64,000 bases of DNA, from positions 62,001 through 126,000 of the forward strand of contig QFQF01000005.1 in the NCBI GenBank assembly GCA_003248935.1, given 5' to 3'. This DNA comes from Sphingobium sp. (GTDB lineage: Bacteria > Pseudomonadota > Alphaproteobacteria > Sphingomonadales > Sphingomonadaceae). Below are positions 51,743 to 59,721 of the stretch, piece after piece. The stretch's first letter is position 1; every line of letters begins with the position of its first letter. The position numbers and the translations under genes are program-made. The notes beneath the pieces were generated by a model. That model made no database searches and had not been told where the DNA came from. It worked only from the letters and a program-made list of their open reading frames with translations.

Positions 51743-52888
51743 ATGGCTGGTATTCCCGACCTCGATCGGCGCGGCTTTGCGCTTGGTGCCATGGCGACGC
51801 TGATCGCCGCTGGCGGTGCGACACGCGTGCGCGCCGCTGGTGGCATCCCGTCCACTGTCTCCGCCCTCTATGATCGTGCGATCGTCATCGATGCGCTGGC
51901 GTCTCCCAGCAGTTGGAACGTACCGTTCCCGCCGCCCGGCCCGCTGACGCAGGCGCAACTCGACAACGTCCGCGCATCGGGCATCACCGCCGTCAACCTG
52001 ACCGTCGGGAAACCGGGCGGGCTGGACGCGACGGTCAAGGAGATCGGTTTCTGGCTCGGCCAGATCGCCCGTCACGGCGACTATCTGCGCCTGGTCACCC
52101 GGCATGCGGACATCGCCGCGGCCAAGCGCGAGGGGAAGCTGGGGATCATCTTCGGCTTTCAGGGCATGGGGATGATCGGTACCGACCTGGACCTGATCGA
52201 TGCCTTCGCCGCGATGTCGGTGAAGATCATGCAGCTCACCTATAACGACCGCAATGCGCTGGCGGCGGGCAGTTCGCTCCCCGAAAGCGAGGGGCTGACC
52301 CCATTCGGTCGGGAAGCGATCGCGCGCATGAATGCGCTGGGTGTCCTTGTCGACGTGGGCCATGCAAATCCGGCCACAGCGATCCAGGCCGCGGAAGCAT
52401 CGGCCAAGCCGATCACCATATCCCACACCGGATCCCGCGCTGTGTTCGACAGCCAGCGCAACCTGCCCGACACGGCATTCCGCGCCGTGGCCGAAAAAGG
52501 CGGTGTGGTCGGCATCTACCTGATGCCATTCCTCGGCCGCGATCCTGTCTCCGCCTCGCGCGCGCTGTTCAACCGCCATCTCGTCCATGCCCTCAACGTT
52601 TGCGGGGAGGATCATGTCGGCATCGGCAGCGACCAGAGCATCACCCCGGTCGACATCTCGCCCGCCTATATGGAGATCGTCCGAAAAACGGCGGAGGCGC
52701 GGCAGAAGGCCGGCATCGGCGCACCGGGAGAAGCCGACAGTCCCGTCACCGTGCCGCAACTGAACGCCGTGCGGCGGATGGAGATGATCGCGGCCGACCT
52801 CAGCAAGGCGGGCTATCCCGCCCGCGTCGTGGAAAAGGTGATCGGCGGCAATTTCGATCAGCTGTTCAGGGCGATCTGGCCCGCCTGA
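51743..52888 (+). CDS. M19-family (membrane dipeptidase-like) protein with altered metal site, Tat-exported
   Basis: A 381-residue dipeptidase-family protein. The N-terminus has a Tat-like signal (DRRGFALGAMATLIAAGG). The ATG at 51743 is better than the upstream TTG at 51737. The usual HxD at the N-terminal end of the barrel reads IDALASP (Leu 52 and Ser 54 in the ligand places), and the bridging Glu reads Gln 140 (FGFQGMG). His 207 (VDVGH), His 228 (ISHTG) and an Asp (GIGSDQ) are retained. The surrounding LTYNDRN, GREAIARMNALG and CGEDHVGIGSD are ordinary M19 stretches, so this is a divergent subgroup. Confidence 0.85.
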   Translation: MAGIPDLDRRGFALGAMATLIAAGGATRVRAAGGIPSTVSALYDRAIVIDALASPSSWNVPFPPPGPLTQAQLDNVRASGITAVNLTVGKPGGLDATVKEIGFWLGQIARHGDYLRLVTRHADIAAAKREGKLGIIFGFQGMGMIGTDLDLIDAFAAMSVKIMQLTYNDRNALAAGSSLPESEGLTPFGREAIARMNALGVLVDVGHANPATAIQAAEASAKPITISHTGSRAVFDSQRNLPDTAFRAVAEKGGVVGIYLMPFLGRDPVSASRALFNRHLVHALNVCGEDHVGIGSDQSITPVDISPAYMEIVRKTAEARQKAGIGAPGEADSPVTVPQLNAVRRMEMIAADLSKAGYPARVVEKVIGGNFDQLFRAIWPA

Positions 52889-52902
52889 CCGTCGGTCCGG
52901 CC

Positions 52903-53640
52903 TCAGGTCCGGCGGCTGCGATCAATGTGCATCTGCCGGACCGCCGATTCGAACAGCAGCCTGCCGAACGCATCGGACGACCGGGTGATCTTGTGCGCAT
53001 CGGCGGCGCAGCGCACCCGGACAGCATCGGACAATGCATGGTTCGGCCCGGCGATCGAACCGGCGGCCAATTGCACCTCCGCCGCGCGCTGAACGATCCA
53101 CAGCAAAGCGAAGGTGGAAGGGATATCCGGCCCGCAGACGGCAACACCATGGTTGCGCAGCACAAGCACTTCCTTGTCGCCAAGGCTGGTGAGCATCCGT
53201 TCCCGCTCGTCCTCGTACAGGGTGATCCCTTCGAACTCGTGATAGCCGACACGGCCGAAAAGCTGCGCGCCGTAGAAATTGTCGTGATCGATCCCGCCTT
53301 CCTTCACCGCGACGGCGGAGATGGCGATGCTGTGGGTGTGCGCGACACAGCGTACGTCCGCACGATTGGCGTGGATGACGCCGTGCAGGGCAAAACCGGC
53401 CGGGTTCGCGCCATGTTCCGACGCCTCGACCAATTTCCCGTCGACCCCCACCTTGATCAGGTTGTCCGGCGTGATCTCATCGTAGAGCAGGCCGAAGGGG
53501 TTCACCAGATAATGCTCGTCCTCTCCCGGCAGCCGGACGGAAATATGATTGAAGACGAGTTCGTCCCAGCCGAGATGGCGAACCAGATGATAGAAGTCCG
53601 CAAGCTGGCGACGCAGTTCCGTCTCGGTGGGGGCAGTCAT
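52903..53640 (-). CDS. Class II aldolase/adducin family protein
   Basis: A 245-residue zinc aldolase-like protein. Motifs are the N-terminal HLGWDELVFNHISVRLPG, the metal ligands in VAHTHS and the later His in LVLRNHGVAVCG. These enzymes cleave or form hydroxy-keto acids or sugar phosphates. The substrate is not clear. The start (53640) overlaps the stop of the ketopantoate-reductase-like gene upstream in an ATGA. It is the last gene of the three-gene operon, convergent with the M19 gene. Confidence 0.85.
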   Translation of the reverse strand: MTAPTETELRRQLADFYHLVRHLGWDELVFNHISVRLPGEDEHYLVNPFGLLYDEITPDNLIKVGVDGKLVEASEHGANPAGFALHGVIHANRADVRCVAHTHSIAISAVAVKEGGIDHDNFYGAQLFGRVGYHEFEGITLYEDERERMLTSLGDKEVLVLRNHGVAVCGPDIPSTFALLWIVQRAAEVQLAAGSIAGPNHALSDAVRVRCAADAHKITRSSDAFGRLLFESAVRQMHIDRSRRT

Positions 53641-54641
53641 TCCGGTTTCCTTTTTGCTGCGCGAAATCGGCACAGGTCCACGATCATGCGCGACACGGGC
53701 ATGGCAACGCCTGCGCGCTCGGCAATTTCCAGTACGGACAGGGCAATCGCCCCCAGTTCCAGCGGTGCGCCGCGTGCATGGTCCTGCGCCATCGAGGTGT
53801 AGAAGTCCCCGGCGCGGTCGCCCACCGCCAGCATCTGCGCAACGGTCATGCGCGGATCGATGCCTTGCCCGCGGGCAACCGCATAGCATTCCTCCAGCAC
53901 CGCAGCGACCAGAGGGCGAAGCGCCGGATCATGAAACTGTTCGCGCAGCGTCGCATGCGCCACCACCGACAGCGGATTGGTCGCAAGATTGAGCGCGACC
54001 TTCGTCCACATGTCCCGCCGGATGTCGGGCACGGACATCACATCCATGCCACACCCCCCAAACAGGGTGAGAAGCGGTGCCATCGGTCCGTCATTACCCT
54101 CAACGACGGGTCCGAGGATCAGGCGTTCGACGCCCTGCACATCGACAACGCCGTCAGTGGCAAGCGCGCTGGTGACGAACAGCACGGCGCCGATAATCCG
54201 CTCGGCGGCGAAGGTCGCCGCCAGCCGCCCGCCGGGATCAACAGCCTCAACATGTGTCGTCCCGCTGGGCTGGAAATACCACCAGGGAATACCGTTCACG
54301 AGCGGTACGATGGTTGTCTGCGCCCCGACCAGCGGTGCGATCTCCGGCAGGGCCGTGGGTATGTCCTGAGCCTTCAGCGCTATCAGGAGGATATCCTGCT
54401 CGCCGGCATCTGCGGCGGTCACCGCACGCACCTGCGCTGTAACCACATGTCCGGATGTATCGCGAAGCCGAAGGCCATCGCCAGCGATGCAGGCCAGCCG
54501 GTCACCCCGCGCAACGACAGTAACGGCGTGTCCCGTCAAAGCGAGCCGCGCGGCCACCAGCGTGCCGATCGCACCTGCCCCGAAAACGCCCACGCGCGGG
54601 GATGGCACGCCATCATTCCAGTCGCTGTCGGGCGCGATCAT
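53637..54641 (-). CDS. Ketopantoate reductase family protein (PanE/ApbA-like)
   Basis: A 334-residue NAD(P)-dependent 2-oxoacid reductase. The Rossmann motif GVFGAGAIGTLVAARLALTGHAV is at about residues 17-40. Further family signs are LKAQDIPTALPEIAPLVG, the TIVPLVNGIPWWYF stretch, and a C-terminal helical domain with DMWTKVALNLATNPLSVVAHAT. The conserved lysine and asparagine of the family are visible (WTKVALN). It lies between an aminotransferase and an aldolase gene with ATGA overlaps on both sides. A catabolic 2-oxoacid role is therefore more likely than pantothenate synthesis. Confidence 0.86.
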   Translation of the reverse strand: MIAPDSDWNDGVPSPRVGVFGAGAIGTLVAARLALTGHAVTVVARGDRLACIAGDGLRLRDTSGHVVTAQVRAVTAADAGEQDILLIALKAQDIPTALPEIAPLVGAQTTIVPLVNGIPWWYFQPSGTTHVEAVDPGGRLAATFAAERIIGAVLFVTSALATDGVVDVQGVERLILGPVVEGNDGPMAPLLTLFGGCGMDVMSVPDIRRDMWTKVALNLATNPLSVVAHATLREQFHDPALRPLVAAVLEECYAVARGQGIDPRMTVAQMLAVGDRAGDFYTSMAQDHARGAPLELGAIALSVLEIAERAGVAMPVSRMIVDLCRFRAAKRKPE

Positions 54642-55828
54642 GCCGCCTTATGCCGCGCGACGGCGCGCAGCGCATCAACGAACTGTCCCACGCCCGCCAT
54701 CGGCAGACCAGCGAGATTCACGCGGCCATTGGGCGCCATATAGATCGCGTGTTCCATCCGCAGCCGATCAATCAGGTCGCGGCCAAGTGGCAACAGGGAA
54801 AACATGCCCTTTTGTTGCGCCACCGTCGTCAGGTCGAGCGTTCCCGCCATCCCGGCGTCCGCCAGCGCCTGACGGATCGCCAGCAGGCGCGCGCGCATCG
54901 CGTTCAGTTCATCCCGCCACATGGCCGTCAGCGCCTGATCGCCCAGGATCAGGCGAACGACCGCCGCACCATGATCGGGCGGCATGGAATAGCTGGTGCG
55001 GGCAATGGTCTTCGCGTTGCCGATCGCGCATTCGACAGCGGCGTCGGAGGGGCCGGTAACGAACAGGGCACCGACGCGATCCCGGTAGAGCCCGAAATTC
55101 TTGTTGCAGGAATAGGCGATGATCGCTTCTGGCACGGCCTCGACGATGACCCGCAGAGCCCACGCGTCTTCGTCCAGCCCGTCACCCAGTCCCTGATAGG
55201 CGATGTCGAGTAGCGGCAGCAGGTTACGCTGTACCAGAATATCCGTGATCGCCGTCCATGTCGCCGCGTCCGGATCCATGCCGGTCGGATTATGGCAACA
55301 TGCCTGCAGCAGCACCGCGTCACCCGGCCGGGCTTCGTTCAATGCGGCCAGTGTTGCCTCGACGCGCAGGGACTGGGTTACGGTATCATACGCGTCGAAC
55401 GTACGGATATCGAGCCCGGCGGCCGCCAGGATAGGCAAATGGTTCGACCAGGTTGGAAGTCCGACCCAGATACGCCGCGACCCGTCGCCCAGGGCAAGCA
55501 GGTCCGCCGCCAGACGCAAGGCCGCGGTTCCGCCCGGTGTCTGAATGCCCCGAACATGCGACCGGTTATCGGTGCCCAGCAACAGGTCGGCGACATGCGC
55601 GACGAATGCCTCGTCGCCCTCCGGTCCCAGATAGGACTTGCTCTCCTGCCCCTCCAGCAACAGCCGCTCGGCCTGCTTGACCGCAGCCATCACCGGTGTG
55701 CACCCGCTTTCGTCACGATAGACGCCGACCGACAGGTCGATCTTGCCGCGACGGGGATCCCGGCGGACGTCACCGATCAGGGACAGGAGAGGATCGGGCG
55801 ACTGTGGCTGAAGATGGGAAAGGGACAC
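54638..55828 (-). CDS. tyrB: Aspartate/aromatic amino acid aminotransferase (class I)
   Basis: A PLP-dependent aminotransferase of 396 residues, of the TyrB/AspC (Ia) type: IDLSVGVYRDESG near residue 30, YLGPEGDEAFVAHVADLLLG, CCHNPTGMDPD and the PLP lysine in SCNKNFGLYRDRVGALFV. A C-terminal RVNLAGLP includes the substrate arginine region. It is the first gene of the three-gene operon and is divergent from an Lrp-type regulator. The gene symbol is by family only; the specific amino acid is unknown. Confidence 0.88.
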   Translation of the reverse strand: MSLSHLQPQSPDPLLSLIGDVRRDPRRGKIDLSVGVYRDESGCTPVMAAVKQAERLLLEGQESKSYLGPEGDEAFVAHVADLLLGTDNRSHVRGIQTPGGTAALRLAADLLALGDGSRRIWVGLPTWSNHLPILAAAGLDIRTFDAYDTVTQSLRVEATLAALNEARPGDAVLLQACCHNPTGMDPDAATWTAITDILVQRNLLPLLDIAYQGLGDGLDEDAWALRVIVEAVPEAIIAYSCNKNFGLYRDRVGALFVTGPSDAAVECAIGNAKTIARTSYSMPPDHGAAVVRLILGDQALTAMWRDELNAMRARLLAIRQALADAGMAGTLDLTTVAQQKGMFSLLPLGRDLIDRLRMEHAIYMAPNGRVNLAGLPMAGVGQFVDALRAVARHKAA

Positions 55829-55979
55829 GCTGTTTCCTGAACGCTACAATGTAGCCCGAGAGGTAGCGGGAACGGTCCGCATTGAGTGTGCTTATTGCGC
55901 GTCATCGAACAGAATATCGCACAAGAGATGCGCATTTTTCTGTATACGCGCCAAAATCTTACGCCATGATCCCATACGC

Positions 55980-55994
55980 CCCAACTTTGTTGGG
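55980..55994 (+). promoter_or_regulatory. Hairpin abutting the Lrp start codon
   Basis: CCCAACTTTGTTGGG is a perfect 6-bp stem with a TTT loop, ending one base before the ATG at 55995. It may be an operator half-site pair for the Lrp protein or an mRNA structure over the ribosome-binding region. No clear ribosome-binding site precedes 55995, which leaves the start in doubt. Confidence 0.45.
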
Positions 55995-56501
55995 ATGAGT
56001 ACAGGCGCAATGGAGGCGAAAGCGTTGGCGAAGGATCGGCTGGATAGATTCGACCGCAAGATTCTCGAGCATATCCAGACGGATGGCGACCTCGGCCCGA
56101 GCGAACTCAGCACCCGCATCCACCTGTCGCCCTCGCAATGCTCGCGACGGCTTCAGCGGTTGCGGGACGAAGGCTATATCGAAAGAACGGCCGCCATCCT
56201 CAACCCGGCACGCCTCAACCTTGGTATCTCAGCCTATATCGCGGTGCGGCTGCGATCACAGGCGCCCGATGCCGAACGGACGTTCCGCACCCGCGTGGAA
56301 GCAATGTCAGAAGTCGTGTCGTGCGACTACACGACCGGCGAAATGGACTTCATGCTGCGCGTCTACACGAAGGATCTGGAGACCTACAGCGAGTTCCTCT
56401 CATCCAAGCTTCTGGTTGGCGAGGAGGTCGACAATGTGCGGACGTTCATCATCATGAAACAGCTCAAGAAGACCACCGCCCTTTCGCTCGATTTCTGCTA
56501 G
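55995..56501 (+). CDS. Lrp/AsnC family transcriptional regulator
   Basis: A 168-residue regulator. The N-terminal helix-turn-helix reads LDRFDRKILEHIQTDGDLGPSELSTRIHLSPSQCSRRLQRLRDEGYIER, and a RAM (effector) domain follows (ISAYIAVRLRSQAPD and VVSCDYTTGEMDFMLRVYTKDLETY). An ATG at 56010 is an alternative start. It is divergent from the aminotransferase operon, so it probably controls amino acid use there. Its TAG stop shares a palindromic CTAG with the fdhD stop on the other strand. Confidence 0.9.
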   Translation: MSTGAMEAKALAKDRLDRFDRKILEHIQTDGDLGPSELSTRIHLSPSQCSRRLQRLRDEGYIERTAAILNPARLNLGISAYIAVRLRSQAPDAERTFRTRVEAMSEVVSCDYTTGEMDFMLRVYTKDLETYSEFLSSKLLVGEEVDNVRTFIIMKQLKKTTALSLDFC

Positions 56502-57310
56502 GCAGCGTCTTCCTCACCTGCCGCCAGCATCGCATCGCGCCGGGCAAGCACCACAACGCGCAGGCCCGCCTCCCCCGCCCGGCACAACGCCAGCGTGGTC
56601 GGCGCGGACAGCGTGACCAGCAGCGGGCAGCCGGCCAGCACCGCCTTCTCGACCAGTTCGTAGGAACAGCGGGAAGACAGCAGGGCAAAACCGCCGTCCC
56701 AGCCGATCCCGCCCGTCAGCATCGCACCGATCAGCTTGTCGAACGCGTTGTGGCGGCCGATATCTTCCCGTACCAGTATCGGCTCTCCATTCGCTGTGCA
56801 GAGCGCCGCGGCATGCATACCGCCGGTATTGAGGTGCCGGGGCTGCATCGTATCCAGACGCTCCAGCGCATGGAAGATTGCGGTATCGCTGGCACCACTC
56901 ACCGCTTCGACACGGGGCAGCGGACGGAGTGCCTGCTCCAGATTCTCGATACCGCACAGGCCGCAGGACGATTCGGCAACGCGGTGCCGCACCCGCTCCA
57001 GCACCAGATCCGAACAGTCGGCGGCAAGCTGGACACGGACCAGCAAGCCGTCAGGCGTCTGGTGCGTATCGAAACCCAGAAAATCGTCCCTGCCGCTGAT
57101 CAGACGTTCCGACAGCGCGAAACCGGCGACCAGATCAGCGACATCGGACGGGCTGGCCATCAGCACGGCATAGCCAATGCCGTTGAATTCGAGCGCGACC
57201 GGCATCTCGACGGCAACCGGCCGCACGATCCATTCCCGCTTGCCGTCGGCGGCGATCCGCGTGAAGCCGTGGACCTGCTCGCCCCTTGCTCCGTCCACTT
57301 GTCCGGCCAT
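56498..57310 (-). CDS. fdhD: Formate dehydrogenase accessory sulfurtransferase FdhD
   Basis: A sulfur carrier needed to activate molybdopterin formate dehydrogenases, 270 residues. The sulfur-transfer CxxC is ESSCGLCG near residue 115, and further FdhD stretches are GFALSERLI, NTGGMHAAALC, VREDIGRHNAFDKLIGA and SSRCSYELVEKA. The stop of the YdeP-like gene lies 2 bases upstream of this start, so the two are one operon. It converges with lrp. Confidence 0.94.
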   Translation of the reverse strand: MAGQVDGARGEQVHGFTRIAADGKREWIVRPVAVEMPVALEFNGIGYAVLMASPSDVADLVAGFALSERLISGRDDFLGFDTHQTPDGLLVRVQLAADCSDLVLERVRHRVAESSCGLCGIENLEQALRPLPRVEAVSGASDTAIFHALERLDTMQPRHLNTGGMHAAALCTANGEPILVREDIGRHNAFDKLIGAMLTGGIGWDGGFALLSSRCSYELVEKAVLAGCPLLVTLSAPTTLALCRAGEAGLRVVVLARRDAMLAAGEEDAA

Positions 57311-57311
57311 G

Positions 57312-59600
57312 TCAGGCGGCTGCCGGCCGCACCGCGACCGGGATGGACTTGTAGGCCGGGGTGCCGCTGCGGCGATCATGGTCGTCGAGCGGCACCAGGC
57401 AGTTTGCTTCGGGATAATAAGCCGCAAGCGAGCCGCGCGCGATGGCGTGGGCGATGGCGGTGAACCCGGGCAACAACCGCCCGTCCGGCGTCTCGACATC
57501 GATGCGATCGCCATGGGCAAGACCAAGCGCCGCAAGATCGTCGGCGTTGCAGAAGATCACGTCGCGCCGCCCCTTCACGCCCCGGTAACGGTCGTCGAAA
57601 CCATAAATGGTGGTATTGTACTGGTCATGACTGCGAATGGTCGTCAGCATCAGGGGATAGCTGTCGCTTTCCAGTCCTTCATGCTCCGGGTGGATCAGGA
57701 AATGCGCCTTCCCGTCCGCCGTATTCCAGATACGCGTGCTCGCACCAACCGTCAGGCGGAAGCCGCCCGGCACCCGCACCCGCCGGTTGAATTCGCGAAA
57801 GTCGGGATAAACTGCCTCGATACCGTCACGAATGCGGTCATAGTCGGCGACAAGCCACTCCCAGTCGATCGGTGAACCCGGCAACGCGGCCTTGGCAAGA
57901 CCAGCGACGATCGCGGGCTCCGACAATATGTCGCCGCTTGGCGGCTTCAGCTTGCCGCGCGAGGCATGGACCATCGACATCGAATCCTCGACCGTCACCC
58001 ATTGCGGCCCGGCCGCCTGCATGTCGAGTTCGGTACGGCCAAGGCATGGCAGCACCAATGTCTCCTTTGCCGTCAGCAGGCAGGTACGGTTGAATTTGGT
58101 CAGGATGTTGACGGACAGGTCGAGCATGCGCATCGCCGCGAAACAGGCATCGGGATCCGGCATCGCCACGGCAAGATTGCCGCCAAGACCGATGAAGGCC
58201 TTTGCCGTCCCGTCGCGCATGGCGGCCAGCGCCTCCACCGCATTGTGACCATGTTTGCGCGGACTTTCGATACCAAAGGCGGCGTCCAGCCGTGACAGCA
58301 TCGCTTCGGTCGGAATTTCCGTGATGCCGACGGTCCGGTCGCCCTGCACGTTGCTGTGACCGCGTAACGGACAGATGCCGGCGCCTTCCTTGCCGATGTT
58401 ACCGCGCAGCAGCAGCAGGTTCGCGATCTGCTGCACATTCTCCGTGCCATGCCGATGCTGGGTGATACCCATGCCGTAGCAGACGATCACCCGTTCCGCG
58501 CGGGCATAGACATCGGCCATGCTCTCGATCGCCGCGCGCGAAAGTCCGGATCGCCGCTCGACCCAATCCCATGTGGTCCGAGCGATATCGTCCTTCAGCG
58601 CGTCGAGACCGGTCGTGTGCGCATCAATGAACGGCCGGTCGAGCAGCCCCTCTCCGCCGCCCGCTATGTCGGCGGCGTCGGCATCGAACAGCGCCTTCAT
58701 CATCCCCTTCAGCATCGCGACATCGCCACCGATGCGCACCTGATGATAGGCCGACGCAAGCTCCGTCGCGTTGGGGGACAGCATTTCAGTCGGATGCTGC
58801 GGCGACTTGAAACGCTCCAGCCCACGCTCGCGCATCGGATTGGCGACGATGATCGGCACGCCGCGCTTTGCCGCGGCCGCCAGGGTGGAGAGCATCCGGG
58901 GATGGTTGGTGCCGGGATTATGGCCGATGCAGAAGATTGCATCCGCATGGTCGAAATCCTCCAGCGTCACGGTGCCCTTGCCGACGCCGATCGACTGCGG
59001 CAGGCCGACGCTGGTCGCTTCGTGGCACATGTTCGAACAGTCGGGGAAATTGTTGGTGCCAAAGGCACGGGCGAACAGCTGATAGAGGAAAGCGGACTCG
59101 TTCGACGCCCGGCCCGAGCAATAGAATTCCGCCTGATCCGCATGATCGAGCGCCTGCAGCACGGCACCCGCCCGGGCGAATGCCTCGTCCCAGCCAATGC
59201 GGACATAATGGTCGGTTTCCGGATCATAGCGCATCGGGTGGGTCAGGCGCCCTGCGTCCTCGAGCGCGTGATCGGTCCATTCCCACAGTTCCGAAACGCT
59301 ATGCTGCGCGAAGAAATCGGGGTCCACCCGCTTTACCGTCGCTTCCCACGTCACGGCCTTCGCCCCGTTCTCGCAGAATTCGAAGGACGAAGTGTGCTTG
59401 GGGTCGGGCCAGGCACAGCCCGGACAGTCGAAACCGTCTGGCTGGTTCATCTGGAGCAGGGCTCGCGTGTCCGTCGATGCGCCCATCTGTTCACGGACGG
59501 TCCGCGCTACCGCGCCGAGCGCCCCCCAACCTCCCGCAGGACCGGCATAGGGGCGAATGCCCCTCAACGTATCGGCATTGCCTTTGTCTTCATCCATCAT
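57312..59600 (-). CDS. FdhF/YdeP-type molybdopterin oxidoreductase
   Basis: A 762-residue (from the ATG at 59600) single-subunit molybdopterin guanine dinucleotide enzyme closely like E. coli YdeP. Highly conserved stretches are MNQPDGFDCPGCAWPDPKH, ENGAKAVTWE, FYCSGRASNESAFLYQLFARAFGTNNFPDCSNMCHEATSVGL, ICYGMGITQHRHGTENVQQ and CPLRGHSNVQGDRTVGITE. The C-terminal TIRSHDQYNTTIYGFDDRYRG is also typical. The physiological substrate of this family is uncertain; YdeP helps acid resistance in E. coli. No other formate dehydrogenase subunit lies nearby. A start at 59669 is possible but lacks a ribosome site. Confidence 0.88.
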   Translation of the reverse strand: MMDEDKGNADTLRGIRPYAGPAGGWGALGAVARTVREQMGASTDTRALLQMNQPDGFDCPGCAWPDPKHTSSFEFCENGAKAVTWEATVKRVDPDFFAQHSVSELWEWTDHALEDAGRLTHPMRYDPETDHYVRIGWDEAFARAGAVLQALDHADQAEFYCSGRASNESAFLYQLFARAFGTNNFPDCSNMCHEATSVGLPQSIGVGKGTVTLEDFDHADAIFCIGHNPGTNHPRMLSTLAAAAKRGVPIIVANPMRERGLERFKSPQHPTEMLSPNATELASAYHQVRIGGDVAMLKGMMKALFDADAADIAGGGEGLLDRPFIDAHTTGLDALKDDIARTTWDWVERRSGLSRAAIESMADVYARAERVIVCYGMGITQHRHGTENVQQIANLLLLRGNIGKEGAGICPLRGHSNVQGDRTVGITEIPTEAMLSRLDAAFGIESPRKHGHNAVEALAAMRDGTAKAFIGLGGNLAVAMPDPDACFAAMRMLDLSVNILTKFNRTCLLTAKETLVLPCLGRTELDMQAAGPQWVTVEDSMSMVHASRGKLKPPSGDILSEPAIVAGLAKAALPGSPIDWEWLVADYDRIRDGIEAVYPDFREFNRRVRVPGGFRLTVGASTRIWNTADGKAHFLIHPEHEGLESDSYPLMLTTIRSHDQYNTTIYGFDDRYRGVKGRRDVIFCNADDLAALGLAHGDRIDVETPDGRLLPGFTAIAHAIARGSLAAYYPEANCLVPLDDHDRRSGTPAYKSIPVAVRPAAA

Positions 59601-59721
59601 CGCGGTCCCCGGCTGGCTGCCTGTTCCGATAGGCCAGTACCCCTTCGTATTGAACCCATATCTTCGCATGATTATCCACGCATGAACGCGTGGAACACAG
59701 TTTCATGCAAAGAGATCGAAC

